Assembly: GCF_002287505.1 (NCBI RefSeq)
Contig: NZ_CP019688.1
Span: 1,104,674 to 1,168,673, forward strand
DNA length: 64,000 nt
Origin: Corynebacterium glaucum
GTDB taxonomy: Bacteria > Actinomycetota > Actinomycetes > Mycobacteriales > Mycobacteriaceae
Direction of reading: 5' to 3'
Under the pieces are notes generated by a model. It had not been told where the DNA came from. It saw only the letters and a list, made by a program, of their open reading frames with translations, and did no database searches. Below, one piece after another: positions 36,586 to 45,498 of this stretch. Position 1 is the first letter of the stretch; each line of letters opens with the position of its first letter. A program made the translations under genes and the position numbers.

Positions 36586-38169
36586 GTGGCTAAACCGGTC
36601 GTCCTCATCGCTGACAAGCTTGCTCAATCCACAGTTGAAGCACTCGGAGACTCGGTGGAGGTGCGCTGGGTAGACGGCCCGAACCGAGAGGAGCTGCTGG
36701 CCGCCGTTCCGGAGGCGGATGCACTGCTGGTCCGCTCGGCGACAACGGTGGACCGCGAGGTCATTGAAGCTGCACCGAACCTGAAGATCATCGGCCGCGC
36801 CGGTGTCGGCCTCGACAACGTCGACATCCCGGCAGCCACCGAACGCGGCGTGATGGTGGCGAACGCCCCGACCTCGAATATCCACTCCGCATGCGAGCAT
36901 GCGATCGCACTGCTGCTGTCTACCGCCCGCCAGATTCCGTCCGCCGACCAGACGTTGCGCAACGCTGAGTGGAAGCGTTCCGCGTTCAAAGGCGTCGAAA
37001 TCTTCGGTAAGACCGTCGGCATTGTCGGTTTCGGACACATCGGCCAACTGTTCGCGCAGCGACTGAGCGCGTTCGAAACCACCATCATCGCGTACGACCC
37101 GTACGCCAACCCGGCCCGCGCCGCGCAGCTCGGTGTCGAGTTGGTCGAGCTTGAAGAGCTCATGGCCCGCGCTGACTTCGTGACCATCCACCTTCCGAAG
37201 ACCAAAGAGACCGCCGGCATGTTCAATGCCGAGCTGTTGGCCAAAGCGAAGGAGGGCCAGATCATCATCAACGCGGCCCGCGGTGGCCTGGTCGACGAGC
37301 AGGCACTCGCCGACGCGATCAAGAAAGGCCGCATCCGCGGCGCCGGTTTCGACGTCTACGCGACCGAACCGTGCACCGATTCGCCGCTGTTCGGCCTCGA
37401 GGAGGTCGTGGTCACCCCACACCTCGGCGCGTCGACGGTCGAGGCGCAGGACCGCGCCGGCACCGATGTCGCCGACTCCGTGCTGAAGGCGCTCGCCGGC
37501 GAGTTCGTCGCGGACGCCGTGAACATCACCGGTGGCAAAGTGGACGAGGAGGTCGCTCGTTGGCTCGACCTTGCTCGCAAGCTTGGGCTTCTTGCGGGCA
37601 AGTTGCTTGACGACGCCCCGGTTGCTCTCAACGTCACCGCTCGCGGAGAGCTATCGACCGAAAACGTCGAGTCGCTGGGGTTGTCGGCAGTTCGCGGCCT
37701 GTTCTCTGGGATCGTGTCCGAGCCGGTGACCTTCGTCAACGCGCCGTCGATCGCCGAGTCACGCGGGCTGGATTACTCGGTCGCCACCGAGACGGAGGCG
37801 CGTGCGCACCGCAGCGCGCTTGAGGTCAAGGCGGTTGCCGCTAACGGCACAACAGCGACGGTGGTTGGTGCGCTCACGGGACTCGAAGCCGTGGAGAAAA
37901 TCGTTCGTATCAACGGTCGCGGCATGGACATGCGCGCGGCTGGTCGCAACCTCTTCCTGCGATACACGGATGCTCCGGGTGCGCTGGGCAAGGTCGGCGG
38001 CCAACTGGGTGACGCTGGCATCAACATCGAGGCTGCCGCGCTGACCCAAGCAGCTAAGGGCGACGGGGCGGTGCTGGTTCTGCGCGTCGAGTCGGAGGTT
38101 CCGGAAGCGCTGGAAGCTTCGATCGAAGAGTCGATTGGCGCGCAGTCGTTCCAGGTTGATCTGGACTAA
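36586..38169 (+). CDS. serA: D-3-phosphoglycerate dehydrogenase
   Basis: A 527-residue PGDH of the long type, the first step of serine synthesis from 3-phosphoglycerate. NAD-binding motif GKTVGIVGFGHIGQLFAQRL, catalytic-type blocks LPKTKETAGMFNAELLAKAKEGQIIINAARGGLVDE and VVVTPHLGASTVEAQDRAG (His) are present. An intervening ASB domain and a C-terminal ACT domain (DAPGALGKVGGQLGDAGINIEAAAL) complete the form that is serine-inhibited in actinobacteria. The start is GTG 36586 with AGGAGAAG upstream. Confidence 0.95.
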   Translation: MAKPVVLIADKLAQSTVEALGDSVEVRWVDGPNREELLAAVPEADALLVRSATTVDREVIEAAPNLKIIGRAGVGLDNVDIPAATERGVMVANAPTSNIHSACEHAIALLLSTARQIPSADQTLRNAEWKRSAFKGVEIFGKTVGIVGFGHIGQLFAQRLSAFETTIIAYDPYANPARAAQLGVELVELEELMARADFVTIHLPKTKETAGMFNAELLAKAKEGQIIINAARGGLVDEQALADAIKKGRIRGAGFDVYATEPCTDSPLFGLEEVVVTPHLGASTVEAQDRAGTDVADSVLKALAGEFVADAVNITGGKVDEEVARWLDLARKLGLLAGKLLDDAPVALNVTARGELSTENVESLGLSAVRGLFSGIVSEPVTFVNAPSIAESRGLDYSVATETEARAHRSALEVKAVAANGTTATVVGALTGLEAVEKIVRINGRGMDMRAAGRNLFLRYTDAPGALGKVGGQLGDAGINIEAAALTQAAKGDGAVLVLRVESEVPEALEASIEESIGAQSFQVDLD

Positions 38170-38287
38170 AGCTCAGCCCTAACCGGCTACATCAACGAGC
38201 GGGAGTAGACAGCGAAAATGGGTAGGCGAGGCTGATAGTCTCTCCTCAACAGCGAGAGTTTGGCCGGACAGGAAAGGCGACCTAACC

Positions 38288-39304
38288 ATGAAGATTGCAG
38301 TGATTGCGGGTGACGGCATCGGCACCGAGGTGATGGCAGAGGGGCTCAAAGTGCTCCACGCCGTGCGTGATGACGTTGAAACCACGGATTACGATCTCGG
38401 TGCTCGCCGCTACCTTCGCAACGGTGAGCTGCTCACAGACGACGATCTGGCCAGCCTCAAACAGCACAACGCAATCCTGCTTGGGGCGGTCGGCGACCCT
38501 GAGCGTGTCCCGGCCGGCGTGCTCGAGCGTGGTCTGCTGCTGCCGCTCCGCTTCAAACTGGATCACTACGTGAACCTCCGCCCATCGCGGCTGTACCCGA
38601 CGTCGATAAGCCCGCTCGCGAACCCGGGTGACATCGACTTCGTGGTCGTGCGGGAAGGCACCGAGGGACTATACGCGGGCAACGGCGGTGTGCTGCGCCA
38701 GGGCACTGACCAAGAAATCGCTTCCGAGGTCTCTCAGAACACCTACTACGGCGTGGAGCGCGTCGTGCGGTACGCGTTCGAACTGGCCATGACCCGCCGT
38801 AACAAGCTCACCCTCGTGCACAAAACAAACGTGCTGGTCAATGCAGGCGGCTTGTGGCAGCGCGTCGTGGATGAGATAGCTCCGGAATTTCCTGAGGTCG
38901 AGGTCGACTACAACCACATCGATGCGGCGACGATCTACATGGTCACTGATCCGCAGCGCTACGACGTGATTGTCACCGATAATCTTTTCGGCGACATCTT
39001 GACGGACCTTGCAGGCGCCGTCGCCGGTGGTGTCGGCCAGGCGTGCTCCGGAAACATCAACGCGGCGCGCGAGATGCCGTCGATGTTTGAACCGGTCCAC
39101 GGTTCGGCGCCGGATATCGCGGGCCAGGGTATCGCCGATCCGACCGCGATGATTCTGTCCGTTGCCATGATGCTGCGGTTCTTGGGCGACGAAGACAATG
39201 CTTTGCGCATCGAATCCGCTGTGGAGGCGGATGTCGCGTCTCGGGACGCCACCGCCGTGAAGACGGCGGAGGTTGGTGACCGCATCGCGGCTGCGCTGCA
39301 ATAG
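38288..39304 (+). CDS. leuB: 3-isopropylmalate dehydrogenase
   Basis: A 338-residue LeuB, oxidising and decarboxylating 3-isopropylmalate to 2-ketoisocaproate with NAD. Motifs: [18 protein letters not shown], the arginine substrate loop [20 protein letters not shown], and the active-site region [30 protein letters not shown], followed by [26 protein letters not shown]. The start is ATG 38288 behind AGGAAAGG. The gap upstream (38170-38287) contains GATAGTCTC, a -10-like box. It works with leuCD at the end of the window. Confidence 0.95.
   Translation: MKIAVIAGDGIGTEVMAEGLKVLHAVRDDVETTDYDLGARRYLRNGELLTDDDLASLKQHNAILLGAVGDPERVPAGVLERGLLLPLRFKLDHYVNLRPSRLYPTSISPLANPGDIDFVVVREGTEGLYAGNGGVLRQGTDQEIASEVSQNTYYGVERVVRYAFELAMTRRNKLTLVHKTNVLVNAGGLWQRVVDEIAPEFPEVEVDYNHIDAATIYMVTDPQRYDVIVTDNLFGDILTDLAGAVAGGVGQACSGNINAAREMPSMFEPVHGSAPDIAGQGIADPTAMILSVAMMLRFLGDEDNALRIESAVEADVASRDATAVKTAEVGDRIAAALQ
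38601..38611 (+). repeat. Dispersed 11-mer CGTCGATAAGC (within leuB)
   Basis: An exact copy inside leuB. Other coding copies are listed in the finding. Confidence 0.7.
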
Positions 39305-39348
39305 CTCGAGTAGGGTGGTGCAGCAACCCTTAGGAAGGATCCCGTTTT

Positions 39349-40869
39349 ATGACCTACCGCCGTTTCCCCGTTAGTGCCGCTGCGATCATTACGGTCGCGA
39401 CGTTTACGCTAGCCGCCTGTGGCGAGAGCGGTGACGTGGGCCAGGCGGGCAGCGGTGGCAACGTCGGCGGTGCGGATTCTCAGGATTCGGCGAAGTTGGA
39501 CATGGATGGGGCGGAGGTTCTTCAGGACGGCAGCGGCAGTGGCGCCGACGTCTCGAAGCGGCTGTTCGAGTCAGCCGAGACCGTGGTCGTGGCGGAACCG
39601 AACCAAGCTGATCAAATGCAGGCTGCAGCGGTGGCAATTTCCTTCGGCGCGCCAATGCTTGTGCGGCACCCAGAGGCTGTCGACGAGGTAGATGAAGAGA
39701 TTGCGCGTCTCGGTGCGGACCGTGTGATCGAAGTGCCCGGCGACGCCGACGAGGAAGACATCCAGGCGATCGCCGACACCGAGCCGATTGCTCCCGCCGA
39801 AGGCGAAAGCGACATCGAAGCCATCGCCGGTCAAGCAGCTGCGCAACCCCTCCCGATACAACTTCCGCCAGTGCTTGCCACCGATGAGACCTCTCGCGCC
39901 GCGGTTGCGTCGGCGATCTCGGCGGGTGCCGACGTCCAGGTGCTGGGGATCGCGGATCCACGGGAGACGTCGGAAAGCATGCGTTTGGTGACCGAACAGG
40001 ACACGCTGGCGCTCGGCCAGCAGTGGGGCTCGAACGACGACTACCGTGCCCGTGTCTCACTGGCGAGTAACGGTGAGCTGCCCGGTGGCGGTGGACTCGT
40101 GTTCCCCGGTCGGCGCATGATTGCGCTGTACGGCCACCCGTACGGCCCCGAACTCGGCGTGATGGGGGAGCAGCCGCCTGCTGAAGCTGCGACGCTGGCT
40201 CAGGAGTACGCGTCCTGGTACGAGGGCCTCGATGAGCAGCCGATTATCCCGGCCTTCGAGGTCATTGTGACCGTTGCCTCCGAGTACCCCGGTGACGACG
40301 GCAACTACTCCAACGAGACTCCGGCCGAAGATATCGTGCCGTACGTCGACGCGATCCTAGACGCCGGCGGATATGCAGTGCTTGATCTCCAGCCCGGTCA
40401 AGGCAGCTTCCTTGAGCAAGTCAAGATTTACGAGGAGCTGCTGAAGCGACCGAATGTTGGTCTTGCGCTTGATGCAGAGTGGAAGCTGAACCCGGGAGAG
40501 GCGCCGCTTTCGCGCATCGGGAGTGCGTCTGCCGCAGAAATCAACGAGGTTGCTGATTGGCTCGCCGCGCTCGTGCGGGACAACAACTTGCCGCAGAAGG
40601 CGCTGATTCTGCACCAGTTCCAAGCGATGATGTACCCGGACCGCGAGAACATCGTGACTGGTCAGCCGGAGCTTGCATGGGTGCTGCACGCGGACGGTCA
40701 CGGTGTGCCGGAGCAGAAATTCGACACATGGAACGTGCTGCGCGAAGACCTCGACCCAGAGTTCTTCATGGCGTGGAAGAACTTCATCGACGAGGACACG
40801 CCGATGTTCACTCCCGAGCAGACCTACGCGGATGTCAACCCGCGTCCATGGTTTGTCAGCTACCAGTAA
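39349..40869 (+). CDS. Lipoprotein with cell-wall-binding-like and C-terminal barrel-like domains
   Basis: 506 residues. The signal ends LAACGESGD, a lipobox. Residues about 50-230 resemble cell-wall-binding repeat 2 (KRLFESAETVVVAEPNQADQMQAAAVAISFGAPMLV) and match the lipoprotein at 35636-36529. The C-terminal 270 residues (VFPGRRMIALYGHPYGPELGVMG, PAFEVIVTVASEYPGDDGNY, VGLALDAEWKLNPGE, ALILHQFQ) look like a barrel-type hydrolase-like domain with conserved-looking Asp, Glu and His, but I cannot name the family. A GGAAGGATC ribosome site precedes the ATG. Its role is probably in the envelope. Confidence 0.65.
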   Translation: MTYRRFPVSAAAIITVATFTLAACGESGDVGQAGSGGNVGGADSQDSAKLDMDGAEVLQDGSGSGADVSKRLFESAETVVVAEPNQADQMQAAAVAISFGAPMLVRHPEAVDEVDEEIARLGADRVIEVPGDADEEDIQAIADTEPIAPAEGESDIEAIAGQAAAQPLPIQLPPVLATDETSRAAVASAISAGADVQVLGIADPRETSESMRLVTEQDTLALGQQWGSNDDYRARVSLASNGELPGGGGLVFPGRRMIALYGHPYGPELGVMGEQPPAEAATLAQEYASWYEGLDEQPIIPAFEVIVTVASEYPGDDGNYSNETPAEDIVPYVDAILDAGGYAVLDLQPGQGSFLEQVKIYEELLKRPNVGLALDAEWKLNPGEAPLSRIGSASAAEINEVADWLAALVRDNNLPQKALILHQFQAMMYPDRENIVTGQPELAWVLHADGHGVPEQKFDTWNVLREDLDPEFFMAWKNFIDEDTPMFTPEQTYADVNPRPWFVSYQ

Positions 40870-40923
40870 ACAGGATGCGCTAAACCGCCTCGGCACCGCC
40901 GACCTGCACGCTAATGTGTGTCT

Positions 40924-42783
40924 ATGTCGGTTGAATTGGATGAGGTCTACAACTTCATCGCGTCGCACGAGCCGTTCTCACATCTGCCCGAGGAGACACT
41001 TGCGGCGCTCCCGGCGCAGATGGGCATCACCTATGTCCGTCGCGGCGAAGTCATCGTCCAGCCTGGACAGCGCAACAACACTCTCCACATCATCCGCTCT
41101 GGGGCAATTGACATCGTTGGGCAGGACAATCTGCTGCTGGACCGGCGCGAAGCCGGCCTGAACTTTGGCTACTCAACCCTTGTCGGGGAACCCGAATCGC
41201 GCTACTACATGGTGGCGGTAGAAGACAGCGTGTTGTACCTGTTGCCGCGGTCCGCGTTCGAGGCGCTGCTGGCCGAATACCCAGATCTCGACCGGTTCTT
41301 TCAAACCGCGTCCAAGCGCGTGCGGCTGGCCGCAGAGGAAGTACAGGACACCGCTGCTGCCGATGCGCTGCGTACACCGTTGGCGCAGCTGGTGGCTGGC
41401 CGGGAGTTGGTCACCTGCGAGCCGGACGCGTCCATCGCGCAAGCCGCCCAAACGATGGATGAGCACAAGATCACTTGCCTCGTGATCTCCGCAACAGAGC
41501 CTGGCATCCTCACCGACCGTGACCTGCGCTCGCGGGTGGTTGCCAAACGTGTCGACCCAGATTTGCCGGTCTCGCAGGTGATGACGTCACCGGTGCGCAC
41601 AATCGATCAAGGCGCGATGGTGTTTGAGGCAATGCTGTTGATGAGTGAATACGGCTTCCACCACCTGCCCATCGCAGGGCCGAACGGGATCGCCGGTGTG
41701 GTCACCTCCTCCGACATCATGCGCCTATTGCAGGCGGATCCGATCTACCTTTCCGCAGAGGTGGACACCGCCACCCTCGAGGAGCTAGACGGCGCCTACA
41801 AGCGCGCCGCACAGGTCGGGGTGCGGTTCTTTGAGCGCGGCGCCTCGGCTGCCGAAACGCAACGCCTGCTCACGATGATTGCGGACTCGGTGGCCAGGAG
41901 GCTGTTTGTCCTGGCCGTCGATAAGCTGGGGCCTCCTCCTGTGCCTTTTGCTTTTGTGGCTGTGGGCTCGCAGGCGCGCGGTGAGATGGGGCCGGCCTCC
42001 GACCAGGACAACGCGCTCGTGCTGTCAAACGACTACGACGCGGCCGCGCACGGAGAGTACTTTGCTGAGCTCGCGGAGTTCGTCTGCCAGGGCCTTGCTT
42101 GCGCAGGCCAGGCGTTGTGCCCAGGGGACATGATGGCCTCGAACGCTGCGTGGCGGATGACGGAATCGCAGTGGGATTCCACTTTCCACGGTTGGGTCAC
42201 AGCGCCCGACGGCGAAGCGCTCCTGCACGCGCAGGTCTTCTTCGACTTCCGTCCGATCTTCGGCGGGGGAGAGGGCTGGGAGGAAATGGCCGCCCGTGTG
42301 CACGACTCGGCGATGGTTTCCGCGCACGGTTCGCGCCGCCTGCACACTCACCTGGCCGCGCTGGCGACGTTCCGCGAACCCCCGATCGGTTTTTTCCGCG
42401 GCCTTGTCGTCGAGCGCTCCGGTGAATATGCCGACACCTTAGACATCAAGCGTGGCGGCACCGCGGCGGTGGTGCAAATGGCGCGCCTGTACTCGATTAC
42501 CGCAGGTACGGGCGAGGTTGACACGATCTCACGCCTCAAGAAGTCGGCCGGCTCGACGGTGTCCGAGAAGGGCGCTGGCGATCTCCTCGGCGCCTACGAG
42601 TACCTGTCCAATTTGGCCATGCGCCACCAAGCCGCGCAGGTTAGAGCAGGGGAGCGCCCCAACTACCACATCGACCCGAAGTCTCTGCCCGGGCGCGACC
42701 GTGCTGCGCTGCGCGACGCGTTCGGCGTGATCAAGTCGCTCCAAAACGCGCTGAGCAGCAAGTACCCAACCCGGGCGGTATGA
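40924..42783 (+). CDS. cNMP-binding / CBS / DUF294 nucleotidyltransferase-like protein
   Basis: About 619 residues in four parts: cyclic-nucleotide-binding-like domain (about 20-120), a CBS pair (about 160-280, ACLVI-type repeats with TSSDIMRLL), a DUF294 nucleotidyltransferase-like domain (about 335-440, FVAVGSQARGEMGPASDQDNALVLSND, the GS...D-x-D motif) and a C-terminal substrate-binding-like domain. The same architecture sits upstream of a DnaQ-like gene in C. glutamicum and other bacteria. It is probably a regulatory nucleotidyltransferase responding to nucleotides; the target is unknown. The start is ATG 40924, with GTG 40918 as alternative. The next gene starts one base after the stop. 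Confidence 0.78.
   Translation: MSVELDEVYNFIASHEPFSHLPEETLAALPAQMGITYVRRGEVIVQPGQRNNTLHIIRSGAIDIVGQDNLLLDRREAGLNFGYSTLVGEPESRYYMVAVEDSVLYLLPRSAFEALLAEYPDLDRFFQTASKRVRLAAEEVQDTAAADALRTPLAQLVAGRELVTCEPDASIAQAAQTMDEHKITCLVISATEPGILTDRDLRSRVVAKRVDPDLPVSQVMTSPVRTIDQGAMVFEAMLLMSEYGFHHLPIAGPNGIAGVVTSSDIMRLLQADPIYLSAEVDTATLEELDGAYKRAAQVGVRFFERGASAAETQRLLTMIADSVARRLFVLAVDKLGPPPVPFAFVAVGSQARGEMGPASDQDNALVLSNDYDAAAHGEYFAELAEFVCQGLACAGQALCPGDMMASNAAWRMTESQWDSTFHGWVTAPDGEALLHAQVFFDFRPIFGGGEGWEEMAARVHDSAMVSAHGSRRLHTHLAALATFREPPIGFFRGLVVERSGEYADTLDIKRGGTAAVVQMARLYSITAGTGEVDTISRLKKSAGSTVSEKGAGDLLGAYEYLSNLAMRHQAAQVRAGERPNYHIDPKSLPGRDRAALRDAFGVIKSLQNALSSKYPTRAV
41916..41926 (+). repeat. Dispersed 11-mer CGTCGATAAGC (within the DUF294 gene)
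   Basis: An exact copy in frame coding the residues V-D-K-L. Confidence 0.7.
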
Positions 42784-42784
42784 A

Positions 42785-43366
42785 ATGCTCACACGGATCT
42801 TACGGCCCAAGGGCAGGACGCTTGACGACGGCGCCTTGTTAGCCGTGGATGTCGAAACCACCGGTTTGAAGCCAGGCGTGGATCAGATGGTGTCCATCGG
42901 GTGGGTGCCGGTCGACGGCAACGTCATCGACCTGTCCGCGGCAGAGTATTTCGTGCTTGCTGGCGTGGAGATCGGGGATTCGGCGACCATCCACGGTGTC
43001 ACAGATGACGATGTCGCCCGCTTCGGGAAGGATCCGGCCGAGGTCCTCGCGGCGTTCGAGCGCGCATTTGAGCGTCGGAAATTGCTCGCGCACTTCGCGC
43101 AGATGGAAACAGGATTCATCGGGCAACTGTTTTCCGACGTGCGCCGCGAGCGCTGGCGTCTGCGCGAGGACGAAGTCGTGGACACCATGACCATGGAGCG
43201 ACGCCACATGGAGCGCATGGGAACCTACCCGCGGGGTGAGGATCTTCGGCTTGCCCGTGTGCGTCACCGCTACAATCTGCCGCACTACAGTAACCACAAC
43301 GCGCTCACCGACGCGATCGCTTGCGCCGAGCTCTACCTGGCAATCGACGCGAGCCGGCGGCGCTGA
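42785..43366 (+). CDS. DEDD-type exonuclease (DnaQ-like)
   Basis: 193 residues with the DnaQ-type exonuclease motifs: I, LLAVDVETTGLKPG (Asp-x-Glu); II, LLAHFAQMETGFIG, where the usual Asp is replaced by Glu; III, HNALTDAIACAELYLA (His-x4-Asp). It is not the replicative epsilon subunit. It is coupled to the DUF294 gene (1-nt gap), a pair repeated in many bacteria, so the two probably act together in a nucleotide- or RNA-related task. Confidence 0.8.
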   Translation: MLTRILRPKGRTLDDGALLAVDVETTGLKPGVDQMVSIGWVPVDGNVIDLSAAEYFVLAGVEIGDSATIHGVTDDDVARFGKDPAEVLAAFERAFERRKLLAHFAQMETGFIGQLFSDVRRERWRLREDEVVDTMTMERRHMERMGTYPRGEDLRLARVRHRYNLPHYSNHNALTDAIACAELYLAIDASRRR

Positions 43367-43411
43367 GCTGAATGCCTCAAGCCTAAAGTGTGCGCATGTA
43401 TGCTCAAGCCC

Positions 43412-44203
43412 ATGCGTTTTGGACGAATTGCAACACCCGAGGGCATGACTTTCGCCGTTATCAACGACGAAGGCACTACCGCGAAAGCTATCGCAGGCAC
43501 CCCGTTCACGGAGCCGGAGTACACCGGCAAGGAGTACGCGCTTGAGGACGTACGCTTGCTGGCCCCGACGCTGCCCAGCAAGATCGTCGCCGTGGGCCGC
43601 AACTACGCCGACCACGTCGCCGAGGTGTTCAAGCAATCTTCCGAGCACCTGCCACCGACAATTTTTATCAAGCCGTCTACGGCTGTGATCGGTCCGGGTG
43701 CGCCGATCAAGATTCCGGACTTTGCCACAAACGTGGAATTCGAGGGTGAACTGGCGATCGTCTACGGCGTGCCGTGCAAGAACGTTAAAGCAAGCGAGTG
43801 GAAGTCCGTCGTGCGCGGCGTGACCATTATCAACGACGTCTCCTCCCGCGACCTGCAATTTGCCGACGGCCAGTGGGCGCGCGCGAAAGGCATCGACAGC
43901 TTCGGACCGCTCGGCCCGTGGATTGAGACCGACCTGGACAAGTTCGACTTCACCAACCTGCCGATCAAGGCGCACCTCACGCGCGACGGCAAGACGGAGA
44001 CGAAGCAGGACTCCAACTCCAACCAGATGATCATGAGCATCGGGGAGATGGTCGAGTGGGTCACCGCCTCCTTCACCATGCTGCCCGGCGACGTGCAGGC
44101 CACCGGCTCACCCGCCGGTACCGCCGCGATGGTTCCGGGCGACTACATCGAGGTGGAAATTCCGGGCATCGGCCGCTTGGGTAACCCGGTCGAGCGTGCG
44201 TAG
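43412..44203 (+). CDS. odx: FAH-family oxaloacetate decarboxylase-like enzyme
   Basis: 263 residues of the fumarylacetoacetate hydrolase fold: VAVGRNYADHVAE, PPTIFIKPSTAVIGPG, the metal-binding EFEGELAIV (Glu-x-Glu) and the VRGVTIINDVSSRDLQ block. The corresponding C. glutamicum protein (Cg1458) was shown to be a soluble divalent-metal-dependent oxaloacetate decarboxylase, and position next to gltX and the DUF294 pair matches. Other FAH-family functions remain possible. The start is ATG 43412 (MRFGRIATPEG), the family start; an upstream ATG at 43388 is less likely. Confidence 0.75.
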   Translation: MRFGRIATPEGMTFAVINDEGTTAKAIAGTPFTEPEYTGKEYALEDVRLLAPTLPSKIVAVGRNYADHVAEVFKQSSEHLPPTIFIKPSTAVIGPGAPIKIPDFATNVEFEGELAIVYGVPCKNVKASEWKSVVRGVTIINDVSSRDLQFADGQWARAKGIDSFGPLGPWIETDLDKFDFTNLPIKAHLTRDGKTETKQDSNSNQMIMSIGEMVEWVTASFTMLPGDVQATGSPAGTAAMVPGDYIEVEIPGIGRLGNPVERA

Positions 44204-44214
44204 TTCGCTCTCAA

Positions 44215-45354
44215 CTACAGGCTGAGCGCGCGCGAGATCGTGCGCAACTTGGCGGTGGTCTCATCCAGCTCCGATTGGGGGTCGGAGCTCGCGACCAGCC
44301 CACCGCCGGCCCACGCGCGGGCCTGGTTTCCTGCGCCATTGACCTCAGCGCAGCGGATCGCCACCATGTACTCACCGTCGCCGCTTGCGTCGGTGTATCC
44401 AACCGCGCCCGCGTAGAAACCGCGATCCGATTCCGTCTGCAGGATCATTTTCGCTGCGGCATCCTGCGGCGTTCCGCACACTGCGGGAGTGGGGTAGAGC
44501 ATCTCTGCGAGCTCAAGCGCGCTCGGCGCTGGCGTGGTCGGAGATTCTCGCAGGATTCCCGCGATCGGGGTGGCGAGGTGCCACATCTCGTTCGTCTTCT
44601 CCAAGATGGGACGCGCCGGCACGGTGAGCTCGGTGCAGAAGGGGGCGAGAATGTCGCGGATGTGCTCAACCACGAACCGGTGCTCTTCGAGGTCTTTCGC
44701 TGAGGAAGCGAGCCGCTCGCCGGCTGCCGCGTCCGCAACGGGATCGTCGATTTTCCGCGCCGCGGAACCCGCCAGCGGGTAGGAACTCACGCGCACACCC
44801 TGGCGCTTGACCAGCACCTCAGGGGAAGACCCCACGAGGAAGTGCCCGTCTCGCCCAGCGGGTGAGAGGTCTGCAATGAACCCGTCGCCTGAAGCAGCCA
44901 GGTCGATCAGTCTGGCGGCAACCAACCGGGGATCGACGGGGGGATCAAACGCGATATCAACCGCGCGAGCCAGTACTACCTTTTCAAGGGCCGTGCGGCG
45001 GATCTCGTCCACAGCAAGAGCCACGCGGCGCAGATGCTCATCTGGGGACGGATCGAATCCAGCCACCCGGGCGTGGAGGACTGCACCGGGGCCCTCGCGG
45101 TAATAAGGGTGCGGGTTCAGGATCCCTGGTTCCCGGATGATCGAGGCTGGGACTGTGAGCGCCGCTGGCTCTGCTTTGTTGAACGGAAGCGCGCCGACCA
45201 CCATCTCGACCTCGCCCCGGGTGAGCGCGGCGGACGCTTCGCGCACATCGGTGAACGTGCGCTCTACGCCCTGCGTCCGGACGGATCCAGAAGTACGCGA
45301 CAGCAGGAAGTCTGGTGCGGAGGACGGGCGCGACGGCAGCCGGGAAGATGGCAT
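44215..45354 (-). CDS. Isochorismate synthase (EntC/MenF-type)
   Basis: 379 residues of the chorismate-binding fold: LEKVVLARAVDIAF, FLVGSSPEVLVKRQGVRVSSYPLAGSAAR, DLEEHRFVVEHIRDILAPFC, LYPTPAVCGTPQDAA and FYAGAVGYTDASGDGEYMVAIR, the region diagnostic of isochorismate synthases rather than anthranilate synthase. Isochorismate feeds menaquinone or a catechol/salicylate siderophore; nothing nearby decides between these. It is convergent with odx and has no obvious operon partner. Confidence 0.82.
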   Translation of the reverse strand: MPSSRLPSRPSSAPDFLLSRTSGSVRTQGVERTFTDVREASAALTRGEVEMVVGALPFNKAEPAALTVPASIIREPGILNPHPYYREGPGAVLHARVAGFDPSPDEHLRRVALAVDEIRRTALEKVVLARAVDIAFDPPVDPRLVAARLIDLAASGDGFIADLSPAGRDGHFLVGSSPEVLVKRQGVRVSSYPLAGSAARKIDDPVADAAAGERLASSAKDLEEHRFVVEHIRDILAPFCTELTVPARPILEKTNEMWHLATPIAGILRESPTTPAPSALELAEMLYPTPAVCGTPQDAAAKMILQTESDRGFYAGAVGYTDASGDGEYMVAIRCAEVNGAGNQARAWAGGGLVASSDPQSELDETTAKLRTISRALSL

Positions 45355-45498
45355 GGGGACACAGTGTATCGCTCCGCGAATTTGGCGCGATCATGGGAGT
45401 GAAGCCCTGGTTGTCCCGACGTTGGCCCCGTATTAATGTTCTAGTTTCTGTGGTTGTCGCAGTGACGCATGCGGCGCATTCTGTGGAAGGTAAATGCA

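Noticed and set aside
43388..43411. Upstream ATG start for odx giving MCACMLKP
   Set aside because: The additional residues lack family similarity and the ATG at 43412 gives the standard start.
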